A stretch of DNA of 64,000 bases from Pezicula radicicola (lineage: Eukaryota > Ascomycota > Leotiomycetes > Helotiales > Dermateaceae), in the NCBI GenBank assembly GCA_003008705.1, contig PDUO01000025.1:189709-253708 (forward strand). Direction: 5' to 3'. The notes under the pieces are model-generated. The model made no database searches, was not told the origin of the DNA, and was given only the letters and a program-made list of their open reading frames with translations. Positions within the stretch are counted from its first letter, which is position 1. Each line of letters begins with the position of its first letter. This document shows positions 13,243-26,100 of this stretch, in pieces. The translations under genes and the position numbers were made by a program.

Positions 13243-15498
13243 ATGGCGGAGCAATTAAAACACGAGCACGCACACTGGCCTTGCATAGTCTGCGGCTATA
13301 AATTTTTCCAGGGGATCGCCGTCCCACCTAAGCAACAGCCAGTCTCGGAAGAAGACTACGATACCCTGAGCTATTATCGGGAAGAACACGATTCAGACTT
13401 TAAGCTTGGTGACAAAAGTCTCGAAGTTCTTGCATTAGAGGCCTGGTCTATAATGGTATGTACCCGCTGTGCGAGTTTGTGCGTCAGAGTCCACAAATGG
13501 CTTGACCAAGAGGAGCCTTTTGAAATATCAGCGGGCATGAAAGTCAGAATCACAAATGCGCGCCTTTTTCTCGGCCCTACTTCGACGGAATGCGATGCAA
13601 TCTTTGAAATATTCACTCAAAAGGTCCTAAAAGAAGGTGCTGTGCAGGCGAAGTGCTTGATTTTGAGTACAAGTGGAGACGACCAGGGTTGGGAAACAGA
13701 AGAAGAGTCGGAAGGAGAGACTGAACTTATGTCTAGGAAAACAACCTCTTCCATTCTTACTGTTGGATTAGGTAAGGCCTAAAAGCTAGGGTCTCTAGCT
13801 TCAATGGATACTTATTGGTAGCTAGGAGATAGCGGATTCCTCCATACCCCGACTGTTGAGGCTACGAAACGCTGGATTGATGAATGTATCAACTCACATG
13901 GATTGTGTGAAGTGGATGTAATCAAACGCGTACCAAAACGTGTCCTTGATATTGGTGATATTGGTGCTATTGGTAACAGAATGGATCCTCGCTTGGTGAA
14001 GACTGGAGGGTGCCTGAAAGGAGAATATGCAGCCTTAAGTTACTGCTGGGGCAACGACGAGAACTTTTTGAAGACCAAACGTGACACTGAACAAAATATG
14101 ATGAACCGAATATCAATGGAGAGGTATAAAACTTCCTGTATTTTCACTAGAAGTTACTGACAATCATATCCCAGTATGCCACAGACATATCAAGACGCTA
14201 TATATGTTACGCATGCTCTTGGACTTCGCTACCTATGGATCGATGCACTCTGTATACTGCAAGATTGCAAAGATGATTGGGAGGAGGAATGTGAAAATAT
14301 GGCCGGTATCTACGGAGGTTCGTATATTACAATAGTCTCTATGACCAATAAGTCCTGCCGCGATGGTTTTCTTCACTGTCGCGACGAACTAGCCCAAGCA
14401 AGAGAAAAACGAGAAGCAGAAATCAAGTCAAACTCGAAGAGTCAATTTGGCCCTTATACTATGTTCTATCTCGTAGAACAAAAGTCCCTCGGCAATACTC
14501 CAAGCTTTGAGGATAAACAAAAATTACAACGTTCCAGTGCGTGGAACAAACGAGGCTGGACTTTTCAAGAGTACCAGCTTTCACGAAGAACTCTCTGCTT
14601 TACTCAACATCAAATGGATTTTGACTGTCGGAATGGCAGAATAGAGGAGGACGGGATATACCAAATTCCACAAGATGTAAATAGGGCTATATTCAGGATC
14701 CGAGAGGAAGGTTGTCGATTCGGGTACGTGGATGGGTATTCAGAGTGGTACGAGATTATTGGAGCATCATACTCTAAGAGGAACTTCAAACACCAGAGCG
14801 ATAGGCTTCCTGCAATTGCTGGATTTGCGAAAGAGTGGAAAAGTATGCTTGAAAAAGCCCGGAAAAACGACCGGTATCTTGCTGGCTTATGGGAAGGCGA
14901 TCTTTTCCGTGGTATACTCTGGAAGTCTAGTCCGGCAGCGCGCCGCCCACCGGACTATGCCGCACCCTCATGGTCATGGGTTAGCACTATGGGAAAATGT
15001 TCCTGGCCCTGGAACAGAGAAGACCATCTGGAATCGCATAGTTGTTGCAAACTTGTGGATGCCAAAGTACAAGGGCCACGAGGCCCGGATCCATATGGTA
15101 CTATTACTAGTGGTTCAATCACTCTATTTGGGCATGTAAGAAAAATGCGCCTAAATCCTCGACACCCAAGTCAGAAACGGAGCTACCTTGAGTTCCTCAC
15201 TAGCGAGGAATCAAGGACTGATGATGTCAAGCCCCCGAAAAATGTTGTTGAACAGTCTCTACATGACGTCTCACCTGATATTCCTTCAGAATTTGCAAGT
15301 CCAAAAAACTTGTGGTATTTCTTAATTGCTCACCGTCAAACCGATGAAACTCCATCCCAGATGAACTACGCTGGACTTTCATTAGAGAGTTTGGATGGTA
15401 ACGAAGATCGTTTTAAGCGTTTCGGGTATTTCGAGCTTTTTTGGAAGCACGGGGAAATCAATAAATATATGATGGAGCGGGAGGTTGTCATTATATGA
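13243..15498 (+). CDS. HET-domain protein (heterokaryon incompatibility)
   Basis: An intact HET protein of about 716 residues. HET domains mediate cell death after fusion of genetically unlike hyphae. Exons are 13243-13771, 13826-14123 and 14175-15498; both introns (54 and 51 bp) are GT-AG and in phase. The N-terminal 170 residues include Cys pairs (PCIVCG and VCTRCASLC). The HET core contains AALSYCWG (about residues 245-252) and then MPQTYQDAI and LRYLWIDALCILQDC (about 277-307). The block EECENMAGIYGGSYI and the Trp-rich WNKRGWTFQEYQLSRRTLCF complete it. A variable C-terminal region of some 250 residues follows, with APSWSWVSTMG. No NACHT, STAND or Goodbye domain is visible. A HET fragment lies just upstream, so the locus has probably duplicated locally. 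Confidence 0.9.
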
Positions 15499-15618
15499 TT
15501 GATACTGGCCACATTAAAAGCACGCGTCAAATATCCATGACTACATGTGTAACAATTGAAACAAAAGTTCCGAAACCTGTAGAAGAGCGAGTGTCTTGGG
15601 AGTTATAAATATAGACTG

Positions 15619-16080
15619 GTGGTTAGGGCTACTGAAGCTCTCAGCGGACCTTATTGTGCAAAAGGAGGCATAGCTCCCAGAGTCATCGACGCTACCGCAC
15701 TTTGTGAATATATTCCAACCACTTACGGCCTGCCTCCCGCCTACCCTAGCACCACATGTGCGTGCGAAACGTGGTCCCTTGATACCGCCCTCTTTGCTTT
15801 CTGCAATTGCGACCCTTGCAATAGAATCTCAGACGCTACCTTGGGTGCAATTTGCGAGGATATTTACAATGATTGCATCTTGAACGATTATACTCGTAGC
15901 TACGTAGTTCCAGTGCTTTTTACACGCTCTGGGGCGCGGGCAGCAATGGTTTGGGCGCTTCCCCCGTCTACGTTGAATGTTAGTAGACAACGTACTCTGT
16001 ATATACACCTACAATCAACCATGCATCTTCCAGGCTGCTTTGGGGGCGTGGTCTATTTTTCTGGGGTACTTAAGGGCTAA
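15619..16080 (+). CDS. Possible Cys-rich coding fragment
   Basis: An open frame of about 150 codons with a Cys-dense stretch: TTCACETWSLDTALFAFCNC and CDPCNRISDATLGAICEDIY. It lacks an ATG start (the frame opens at GTG), a visible signal peptide and a recognisable family. It could be the remains of a small Cys-rich protein or an exon of an unrecognised gene; chance is also possible. Confidence 0.2.
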   Translation: MVRATEALSGPYCAKGGIAPRVIDATALCEYIPTTYGLPPAYPSTTCACETWSLDTALFAFCNCDPCNRISDATLGAICEDIYNDCILNDYTRSYVVPVLFTRSGARAAMVWALPPSTLNVSRQRTLYIHLQSTMHLPGCFGGVVYFSGVLKG

Positions 16081-16456
16081 CACATCAATAGATCATATGA
16101 TGCCTGGCATGGGAGGCATGATTGGGTTAGGAAGATGAAGAAGGGCTGAGAAGGTTGGAAAGGATAATAGGATTTAAGAGAGCTTTCTTATACATTAGAT
16201 AATTTTATTAATTTTATTCTACCTAGTCTAGTATATTTATTATCTATAATATATAACGCTTTTAATGGTGTAAGCCATAGCCTATTTACTTGAAAATAAA
16301 ACTTACTAATCGGCTATTAATTTACTAGACCTAAAGGTTTCTATAGTTTAATAAAGAGGAATTAAGGAGCTAGGGAGAAACTTACTCCTTGCTTATATTT
16401 TAGTTAGTAATATATAAGTATAATTAAGTAAGAGGGACAGCTAATTTCTACCTATA
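16081..16456. other. A+T-rich spacer before the solo LTR
   Basis: Highly A+T-rich with many TTA/TAA words; no coding capacity seen. Confidence 0.5.
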
Positions 16457-16461
16457 CATAG

Positions 16462-16749
16462 TGTTGCAACGTCAATATCTGGTATTTCATTCATTAGTTA
16501 TTTCATATATTGAACCTCGTCGCCCTGGCCAATCAGAAGCCAGGGGCCCATGCCGGAACCAAGCCTATTCGGGATTAGCCCGATAGTCAGTTCCGACTAC
16601 AAGAACCACTCTCTTAGTTATTAGCTATTAGCAACCAATCGAATCCAACGTCAACAGACCTATATGCGTCCATACTAAGTGAGAACCACTAGTCGAACGC
16701 AGTGGGTTAGTTGACAAGGATCGATAGCGGTATACAGTGTATACCGACA
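16462..16749. mobile_element. Probable solo LTR of a retrotransposon
   Basis: A 288-bp block that begins TGTTGCAACG and ends ACCGACA, so it has the TG...CA ends of an LTR. It is flanked by the 5-bp direct repeat CATAG at 16457-16461 and 16750-16754, the usual size of a retroelement target-site duplication. It is richer in G+C than its surroundings. No gag-pol sequence lies nearby, so it looks like a solo LTR left by recombination. The superfamily cannot be told from the LTR alone. Confidence 0.65.
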
Positions 16750-16754
16750 CATAG

Positions 16755-18457
16755 TATTACCTCTAAAATTGTAGCTCTATATACCAAGTCTAATAAACAA
16801 AGAAGATTTTAGCCTTTTACGAAACTATTAGTTTCTAGTTTAGAGGGGTAGGTTTAGATCTTATAATAGGGGAATAGAGCATACGGGGCTTTTTATTTAA
16901 CTACTTTTCTAGAAGGAAAGGAAAATAAGATAATTCAATAAATACCTAGTATATTGCTTTACGTAATAAATTTAAATCTCAAGAGCTTCGAAATTTAAAT
17001 AAGTAAGAGAAGTACTTGATTATTTGAAGTGAAAACATAGTACAACTGCAAAGTGGACATATACTCGCCAGCAGATAGGGATTTGCTGCTGAGGACTCTT
17101 GTTACGCGGTAATTGTCGGGCACTGACGGCAAAGTACGAAATCATACCGAGTTACTCCATAGGCCCAGAAATCATGCTTTTATTTCGCCGTAGCCTTGGG
17201 TACTCTTCGTATTACAAGGTCGATACATAAAGTGCCACTTTTCTTATACAAATAATGGAGGCATAATTAAAGTTTCGGCTCGCGCCGTGCACGTTCTATT
17301 GGGTCTCGCAGAATGATAGAGCGATGTCGCCACAAGCCCCGTCCGATAAATATAAACAAGCACACCTCCATAGGAAGGAAGGAAAGGCCGTATGTATGCC
17401 AAGGGCCGCAAACCCGCATAAAAACATATTTCACCGTTGGATTAACCGAGACCGAGACTTGGCCAGACCTCAGTCCACAAAACATACCCCCTTGTCTACA
17501 GTAAAAGATTTCTGTAACTACGTCGGGTATAAGCACGCTTAAAGAATGGTAATGCTTATACAGGTCTAGTCTCGCAGGAACTAATGTCGGTAGTGCTTAC
17601 CAAAATGTAAACATACGCCTTGTAAATATGCTTAAAAAGCTTCGCCCTAAGCCTATGCAAATATAGAGGTTCCGCTACTAATACCTTAATATAAAGGCCT
17701 ATACTTCTAATCCCAATATGTTACAGTGCACTTGTGTAAGCACAGCAATAGGTGTTATAAGGACCTACTTCAAATGTTTTCTCTTTACCGCTAATAAGCT
17801 TAGTAAAGAGGCTCTCTTTTTTCTACTTGTAAAACAAAGTCTACATTTCTACCTCTGTAAATCTTTCCAGGTCAAAATAATAATAAAACCTTCCGAGTAA
17901 TAAAATATTCCGAAAATCTAGAACCTTCGTATATTGACAAGATCCAAAGAGGGTCTGTATATAGGAAACCCCAATTAAAAGTACACTCGAAGTAGTTTCT
18001 AAAAAGGTGAAATCTTTGCAGGAGCCAAATAAGCAGTTCATGAGGGTCAGTAGTCATTACAAATGAGCATCTGATTTGGCTAGAAAAACATCCAATCGCC
18101 AAGGCCTTGGCATATGTAGACGGATGAGTAGCACATTCGGGTTAGAATAACAGGCCCAAAGAGACTATCCTCTCCGGTTTAAATCTGATAAGTCGAAAAA
18201 ATCTAATCAGATCCAATTTTGCACATCTCGTCGAAGTAGACCGGGCCGACTCGTTGGGAGTGACAGAAAAAATATAGGATTCAGACCCGCCGTTCAAGTC
18301 TCGCTAAGTCAAATCGGAATTCGATGTTGGAACTAGAACCAACAAGGAACATCTGTAAGATATTAAAGCAAAAGGTAATAGCACCATCTTTTCCGTGGTA
18401 GTTCTGATCGATACTTATCGTTTTCAAAATTCCGCACTGTTCTGTATCATTATCAAC
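16755..18457. other. Intergenic, no gene recognised
   Basis: A+T-rich sequence with scattered short open frames (for example around 17313-17542) that lack coding character. The last part is the promoter of the Yellow-like gene. Confidence 0.4.
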
Positions 18458-19948
18458 ATGATCCCCTTCCTACTTTTCTTGGCATCAACGGCCGCTGCTG
18501 TGGGCTTCAATGCAACATGCCCTCCTGCGCTTTCACAGCTACGCCAAAATGACACCACTATTGGCACTTGTCCCGCAGATCTGGATGTCATCATCGCCAA
18601 TCTTGAACCTGTGTACGAAGGAATCCGAGCTCCTACTGGACTTGCCGTGAATACAAATCATGAGATCTTCCTTACTTATGCCAGGAACATGGAGAAACAG
18701 AACTATACCCTCACAAAAGCAACCAGTTTTACTACCGAGATTCCTTGGCCATCGGAAGAGTGGCAGAATTGCAATGAGGGTCAGAATGCGTCAGAGTGCT
18801 TCGTCAATGTCCAAAATGTTGTGCTGGATTCCTTGGACCAATTTTGGATCATAGATTCTGGTGTCCCTAATGGATAGTAAGTGATGATTTTGATGTTTCC
18901 TCATTCTCTATGTCGTCCCTATTATGAGACTTAGGCTTTGATTACTATAGCCTACTAAGTCAATGTCTCGCTCATTAACCCTGTTTTTTGAGCCCAGAAA
19001 ACAATCAGCATGTACAGTTTACTGATTAGTATCCACGCAGGTCCTATCCGTTAGAATTTGGTCCCAAAATAATGTCTTTCAACTACACCACAGGAGAATT
19101 GATTCGGACATACATCATTCCCAGCGAACTATTTTATGCTAAATTGCAGCTGAACGATATCCGTGTCAACAATACACTCGGTACCAATGGATATGCTTTC
19201 ATCACGGATGATACAGCCCTAGGATCTATTATTACCATCGATCTCGACGACGGAACCACTCGCAGGCATTTGTACAACAGCACTTACACTCGACCGGATC
19301 CCAACTTCACCTCCATGTATAATGGACAACCTATCCGTAATTGGAATGGAACCACTCCATCATTTCTCAACTCAGGAAGTAACGGAATTGCTCTTGCTTC
19401 GGAGAATGTGTACTGGGGCGTGAAGGCCTCTCATCGCTACTACTTTGTAGCGCAATCTGCACTAATAGCTGATTTAAGTGATGAAGAGCTAGCGGCCCAG
19501 ATCCAAGTCCCTGGGAACTTTCCTTCCGAATCTGCCGGGTTTACGGCAGATGACAAAGGTCGTGTTTACATGATGGCATCAGAAGTTAGTAGCTCACGCC
19601 TCTTGAAGGAATTAATTTGTCTTGAGGATAAACAGCTAATTTATGGAAACGAAATAGCAAAATGCCATTCTTTATATTGACACTCAGCAATCCGAAGTTA
19701 CTGACGAAATTAATGGTATTGCTCCAGGTGGCTCAGGTCCAGTTCCTTTGGAAAATTATGTTCACAAGACACTGGTCCGAGGTGGTCAGATTCAGGCTGC
19801 TGATACAGCTGCTATATTGGATGGCTGGCTTTACTTCAGTACAAATCAACAGGGGCTTTCTCCTGGTCGGCAATACAACAATGTGGACAAACGGAGGGGT
19901 CCATTTAGGTCTTATAGGACTTGGATCGGAAGAGGTCCTGCTGTGTAA
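18458..19948 (+). pseudogene. Major royal jelly/Yellow-like secreted protein, stop codon at the first splice junction
   Basis: Fungal members of this beta-propeller family are secreted and of uncertain role. Exons are 18458-18876, 19041-19584 and 19658-19948, 417 residues if uninterrupted. The N-terminus MIPFLLFLASTAAAVGF is a signal peptide. Family blocks include IRAPTGLAVN, FWIIDSGVPNG, YAFITDDTALGSIITIDL, SNGIALASENVYWGVKASH and the C-terminal end RGPFRSYRTWIGRGPAV. There are many N-glycosylation sites. The good donor GTAAGT at 18877 and acceptor CAG at 19040 are in phase, but the codon formed across the junction is TAG. No alternative splice pair I tried keeps both flanks. It may be a recent pseudogene, or the 164-bp intron may hide a micro-exon. 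Confidence 0.65.
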
Positions 19949-20049
19949 TATGGGCTCTTTTGGTCGCATGGTTCTAGACGTTTTATACTATTCGTCTGGC
20001 GAAATTCTTAATACCCCTATCTATTCCCATGAATATTGGCTATCTGGGC

Positions 20050-20200
20050 AGGGATTTAACAATCTGCTCGTCTATAATCGCTTGACGCGTCTCAGAGACA
20101 AATACAGGAAGCTTATTGGCCGGAACTACTCTGTTTGATCAATACCTTATTGCACATCCCTATGGCCCAAGCGTTGGCCAATATTTATGGGAAGGGATAA
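20050..20200 (+). repeat. Dispersed 151-bp repeat, copy A
   Basis: Aligns without gaps to 57421-57571. I count roughly 25 differences, mostly transitions. Both copies are open in the same frame for about 30 codons ending in a stop, reading LLVYNRLTRLRDKYRKLIGR here and LLVYNRLMRLRSKYRKFIGR in copy B, so the segment may be the last exon of a duplicated gene or element. Confidence 0.7.
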
Positions 20201-21757
20201 TATTCTGTACTATTCTTCTGGTCCAGATCCCGAGGATGTGTTCAGCTCCCACTCTTGTATTTATTAAAATTCATGGCTTATAGGGCCTTTAGGGTCTTAT
20301 AGAAATAGTGCTATTTATAGGGATTAAATTCGAATTATTCTTAGAGTCGTATTGCTTCATTTATACTCCAAAAATTAACTCAGTGACCCATACCTCTCGC
20401 TTATGAACCAGTGTTAACAAGAACATAAAATGCAGCGTTAGGGGGGGAGGAGGGAAAGAAAGCCTTCAGACGTGGAATAATAGATTAGTATTAAAAATAA
20501 TAAATGAAAGAACTTTTAGCTAAGTATCGACCATATATGTAGCAATATGATGAAGTGTTTTGCTAGAGCTTTGCGTTAGTGTAAAACTCGCTAAACGCAA
20601 ATACTTATAAGCAAGTACTGCTCTTAATAGACGATAAAATTGTACAGCCTGTCTGTTGCAAAGTATCTTTGTTGAAATAATTTTTTAATTGTGTCTTTTT
20701 CTTTTGCTTTTTTTTTTTGCAGGTTAAGAAGTACACGTTTGGTTCAGGTTTCTGAAAAATAATCCGGGTGGTTCTGGTCCATCAGTCTAGTAGTAATACC
20801 AGGTTTCCAGGACCAAAAATAATAGATCTATCATTCTAATCTATAGGTAGAAGAATTTAAGAACCAAAACAAAAATTCGGGGCTCTATCATATGTTAATG
20901 AAGCTCCTTGGGCAACAGATATTCGCTGTTATAAGCCTATTGGATTATCCCTTTGAGGCCTTAACTAGCTATAGAAGAAGATACAAATACAAACATGGAA
21001 GATAATGGCGTCCACCTACCTTTCTATACGGAATTCTTACAACATTCGATAGATCTGAAAAATTTCGGTCATAGTCTGAGAAGTTTTTACAAAGACCATG
21101 GTAGTTTTGAGGGTGAAAACGCTAATGTCGAGTCCTACATCGTTGGGGTCTATTCACGATGATTGGTTGCCCTGGCTCGACTCCAAAGCTGGGGGTGTTC
21201 CCCCTCCTGGTGTCAGTAGAACTCCGTTGGACCCATTTGCAGTAAGCCACATGTGTTGAGAGAATGCGTTCTAAACTGACAGTTTTGTAGGGAGAAAATT
21301 GTCAAAACTGGCTTACAGATTTTGTGGACGTTTTGGTGAAGGACCAGGTGATGGACGCGGGGGTTCCTGATATTCTCAAAGCCGCCCCAAAATCCTAATT
21401 TCCCGAAATTTGATACTATTTGCATTCAGGAACTGCCTGAAAAATGTTTTGTAGGATGACTTAGGATAGGTTGCATTTATCACACTTATTTCAATTCAAT
21501 TTCATTTTGAAATAATAAAGACGAAACCAGTGCTACTAGGCGTATCATGTCCTTGTGTGGGCGTTTCAAACTACGTCTCTTGTATTTGGCTTTCGGCCAA
21601 GATTGAATTAGAATGATACTACTGCCTCAGAAGGGTTCTTAGAGGGGTGATCTTCGAGTCGCTCCTTGAAGATCTCTCTATACTATCATCTAAATACACA
21701 CTTGCCCTTTCCTTGGAGAATACGCAGCCACTATCTCTGCGAACATTCCTCCTGTTA
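20201..21757. other. Intergenic, no gene recognised
   Basis: Low-complexity A/T tracts near 20690-20720 and otherwise unremarkable sequence downstream of the Yellow-like gene and of the APH gene on the other strand. Confidence 0.4.
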
Positions 21758-22733
21758 TTAGCATCCAAAAGATTGGGCATAGAAGCTCCAAGCGTCATAA
21801 CACTCAGGGATGTCAACAAATCGCGGTATATATTGAGTGTTCCACTCTCCATTATACTCAGCCGTATAAGTGGCTTTACAGTATTCCCAGTAATCTGGGT
21901 ACCAACCAGATTGATGCCAATCAATAATGGCAACAACACGATAGGGCGCATCGGACGTAACCAAGATATTGCTTGGATGAAGATCAGCATGAGTGAAGGT
22001 AATAGGCGAATTATCGGGAAGTGAGTCGCGGAATGGATCAGGAATGAGAGAAGGATCCGGCCAGTGCATTTCCAATCCCCGTTTAGTCAAGAAGGAGAGC
22101 CAATCGTGGAATTCCTTGACTGAAGAGAAAGGGCCAGCGGGGGGTTTCGTCTCGTCCGTGAACATGATATCAAGAAGAGGTTGGCGGTTGACGTGGCCTT
22201 GAAAAATTAGCTTATGGGTATGTCGATAGTTTAAGAAAACTCCCACCTAGGAATTGATTCTCCGAATCTTGTTTTAAGCTTCGCAGCTCCGATAGCATCA
22301 CCTGAAGCTGGCCACAAACGTCTATCTTCTCTAGTTTCGAAAGCGACTTCCATTTGTTCTCAAGCGTTTCGCCTTGGATAAGCTCTATATATATGAAAAA
22401 CTCTCCACCATCTTCACACCAGCCATATACCTCAGGAACAGGTACTTGGTCAGGCAGAAGTCGGCGGATTGCCCAGAGACACAGGGCTTCCGCGATGGTG
22501 ATCTCTCTTCCGTATTTGACAACAAGTTTTAGATCTTCGAATCGAACAGTCATAGATCTTGACAAGTGGCGGGCTTTTTGAGTGGCGCGGACGATAGTAG
22601 GCGAAGGCAGAGAAGAATTTGGTCCATTCTCAGAAAAGTATGTTGATTCTTTAAACACGACTGATGAGTCTGATGGGAGCATTTTAACTGAGATGCTGCG
22701 ACTAACATTGTCGCTTGTAGACGTTGTACTCAT
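21758..22733 (-). CDS. Aminoglycoside phosphotransferase (APH)-fold kinase-like protein
   Basis: A fungal protein of the APH/choline kinase fold, about 308 residues; such proteins phosphorylate small molecules, and the fungal ones mostly have unknown substrates. Exon 1 is 22733-22247 and exon 2 is 22197-21758, joined by a 49-bp GT-AG intron in phase 1. The start is ATG at 22733; the upstream extension opens only at TTG. Visible motifs are LKLVVKYG (nucleotide-binding Lys region), EALCLWAIRRLLPDQVPVPE, FIYIELIQGETLENKW, the catalytic loop THADLHPSNILV (Asp about 234, Asn about 239) and the metal-binding AIIDWHQSGWYPDYWEY (Asp about 255). The C-terminus ends YDAWSFYAQSFGC. Nothing appears damaged. 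Confidence 0.85.
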
Positions 22734-24135
22734 TCTTACAGGGATGTGCAGAATTGCGCTCAAGAGCTGCGGATTGGACAGGGCACTTTCTTTCTCCCGT
22801 TACCAGCTCTTGATATGTTCCTGCTGTTGTACAGTTTTTGGTTTGTGAAATGCTCAACCTCAGTAAGATGTTGGATATCAAGGGTTATTGAAGCGTGCAA
22901 GGAAGGCCCGTGGAAAACGGTAGATAATGAAGAAGGGAGTAGGTGGTGAGGATGAGTGGATCAAGTACCGCGTGGATGCGTATTTAGCAATTTCTGACGA
23001 AGGGCATGGGAGGTGTTTACATTCAATATGGCCAGCCCGCCCGTGGACTCGAAATAGGTTCGATCAAGATTAGTAACAGTATGTTGTAGCCTGGATGACA
23101 ATTGGTGCATTGATGACTCCTGCCCATAGGTGCAAAGACTATTCCAGTGGTTACAATGCACGAGTAAACGAGAACGGGTTTAATTCAAACTTGAGAAACA
23201 TAAGAGGTGGAATAATCATTAAATTCCCAAGGACCTTTGTGTGAAGTAGCCAAATTCTGTATAGATTTACTGCAGGGTTTAAATTGTAGCCTTCGTTCGT
23301 GTTTGTGATCTCAGGCCAAACAATTTTTTGAAGTCATTTTTCGTTCGCTGGCGCCTTTAGACTGGAAATTGCCTCGCTATCACGTCACGTATAGTACTAC
23401 TTCAGGCACACTTTTGGCTTGCACTTTTCTACGGATAAGACCGTATATCTAGAAGCACTAGTCTAGACGAATAGTACCATAGCTATCAAACCAAAAGGCC
23501 TATAAGTCGGCGTCTTTTTGTCCACAACGCCCAGTGAGATGGATGTACCTTTCGTACTTGAGCTGATGTTCCTAGCCGCAATGGGTAAATCGGGGGCGTC
23601 TTTCGATATACTTACTTGTCTTGTCTTGGCATTATTCCACAAAACTCAGTTACATCTACGCAGCGCCCTCTGGCAGCTAAACAAACTAAAGATGTTAAAG
23701 AAAGAAGAAGAAGAAAAATCAAAAGGCCTTCACTAGTTTCATCTCATCAGCGTAGTCTTTTGCTACGTGCGTCGACCACTTTTGATTTATGCAGTAGGGA
23801 CGGCCAGGGCCGGGTGCTGCAGTAGGGCTCGGTGGCTGTGTGGGGCCTCTTACATCATACGGAAGTACTCGTACATCTGCAAAAATACACGAGTAGCTAC
23901 TCTTTCAGAACAATGATCTTAGCAGTCCATTCAGTCATTTTATTGCATTGGGTCTTTGTATATGGACGCAGTAGTTGGTGAGTCACTTAAAAAATGTTCC
24001 CAAGGTGAAAAAAGTTTGCAAAGATGACCAGCCAACTAGACTACCCGACATACGCCTCGACGTACCCCTTCAGCCAACCTGCGAGACAGTCCCAAATTCA
24101 CGACGGCTTCCCCGGCCCTCAGACGGCTTCCAATT
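22734..24135. other. Intergenic, no gene recognised
   Basis: Promoter side of the APH gene and unremarkable sequence beyond. Open frames at 23518-23825 do not look coding. Confidence 0.4.
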
Positions 24136-24904
24136 TCACTGCATCACAGGCACTTCCCCTGAAGGCATTTGTCTGCCACCAAGATTGACCATCGTCGTGG
24201 CTATCGGGTGAATCTCACTCAACCAAAGACCAAGTGCCTCATGACGCTCGAGCTCTTGTATCCATCTCTGCAATTGCATGTCCTCCTCAGGGACCAGTGC
24301 TAGGATTGCCGAAAATAGGAGGCACACACTACGAGGCACATTGTCGACATGAGTCTGGTTCATATCTTGGTCGATGGTGGGAAGGCCTGGTGCATGGAGG
24401 ATATAATTGGATCCAGCGTCTGGCCTGGACCACACGTCGACACTTGAACTGCAGTTCTCATCAAGAGAACCACAGGATGTTAAGCTATTGCTGTGTGCCT
24501 GGTGTCCTTGTGTCTTCATCCGAAACGCCTTATTATCCCGTTGCCAGTCCAATCGGTAACGAATCCCATCAAGGCTGTAACGAGAAGCTACCGTCAAATC
24601 AAAGTTCAAGTGAGGCGGGACTATCACTAGGCCATACTCACATCGCTAGAGGGTCCCGGTTTGGTGAATCTTGCCCCGAGTTGGATGATTGGGCCCTGTT
24701 GAAAATGCTACCTGTTGCCGCGCCGTTCTCTTCGAGGTAAGGGATGGTGTTGCCAACGGTAGCATCATGGGCATCTTCAAATTGGGCACCTACGCCCAAG
24801 ACTGCCTTTCTTTGAGCTTCCAGACGTGTTCTGTTTTCCATCGTCTTTTGGCAACTCTCGTTGTTTCCCAGAGACTCGCGGCCAGTGCTGTTGTACCTGG
24901 CCAT
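24136..24904 (-). CDS. Hypothetical protein
   Basis: Two long open segments on the minus strand join well: exon 1 from ATG at 24904 to 24642, exon 2 from 24574 to 24136, through a 67-bp GT-AG intron in phase 2, about 233 residues. The frame of exon 1 is open further upstream (to about 25030) without an ATG, so a further 5' exon is possible. The protein is polar, with a basic N-terminal part (EAQRKAVLGVGAQ) and a C-terminal helical part including EEDMQLQRWIQELERHEALG. The arrangement resembles the C-terminal part of a fungal regulator, but no Zn2Cys6 or bZIP domain was found upstream. Function unknown. Confidence 0.4.
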
Positions 24905-26100
24905 CCTGCTCCGGGTTGTGATAAGTCTTTGGATGGTGTTAGTTTCACGCAACTTCTGAAGTATCAGAGACGTACTTGTACTGTTGTGCGGGTTTTGACC
25001 TTTGCGGAAGTTCAAGAGTTTGTATGTTGATGAGGGTCAAGTGTGGGCGATGTGAGCTATATGAGCTATATTGAGCATGAGACTCTCCATTGCATTTCTA
25101 CCACATCTTCCCTCGCACTGCATGCCATGTGCACAAAGAAGCCATCGCCACTTAAATGGGCATGTAGGCGCTTTTAAGAATATGGCAGATTTTCCCAAAG
25201 AATTGGCCGACAGATACCGTAACTATTATCACCAGACTTGCTCAGCCGTCACCTATTGCAGTTGCATGAGCACTCTGCAGCTAAAGCGAACAGTCTTCAT
25301 TTTCACTCGTGCTTAAATCCAAGAGCATGCAGTTTCCAGTTAGAAAATTGGCAAATGAATGCACTTACGAGTGAGGTGGCTGACTAGAATTGAATTGAAG
25401 GGACAATGAGACCTATATCCCATCACAGGAATCATACTGGACCTGGTTCCTTGCAACATTCCCAGAACTTGGGTAGCCCGGGATCTTTATACCGTCGACC
25501 CCAGTACCACATGACAGTCTACTTAGGCATTTTTATCGGAATCCGTCGTCATTGAATGATTCACCAAGTCTCCTTTCTTGTTTTGGCCAAAGGAAGCTCT
25601 CGAGCTTAACAAAATGTTGGCGATCATTTCTGCAAACAAGTTGTTTTCTAAAGGTGTGATCTCTTTCGGACCCAACTACTATCTCGAATCTACAGCCCGC
25701 CTCATCTGGTAACCTACCTCAGTTCCGATAGGGCTGGTCCATTGCTCGCCCTGTCAAGGCTGTGGCGATCATTACGCCCGGGGAATTGACGATTACGGAT
25801 ACTATATCTCATTTTCATCCGAGAATTTCCTTGCAGGCTCTCTACCATCGAAGTCTTCATTTCAACACGATACATTTGATTAATTAGTTGTTTGCTACGT
25901 ATTAATTTAGCACTCAATCGATACACTAGCCTTACAGCCGAACTGGCAGTTGTTCTTTTATCTGTTCTCATTAATACGGGTTCTTCATCTTTACTACCGC
26001 ACCCTTCGTAACTATCTTCACTGGAATCTATGATTTTCAAATTGATCCTCTTCTGATGTTGAACAGGGGAGGTGTATTCCCCAGCTGGGTAATGAGAACG

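Noticed and set aside
25714..26040. Minus-strand ORF of 108 codons
   Set aside because: TTG start, no family resemblance, random-looking composition.
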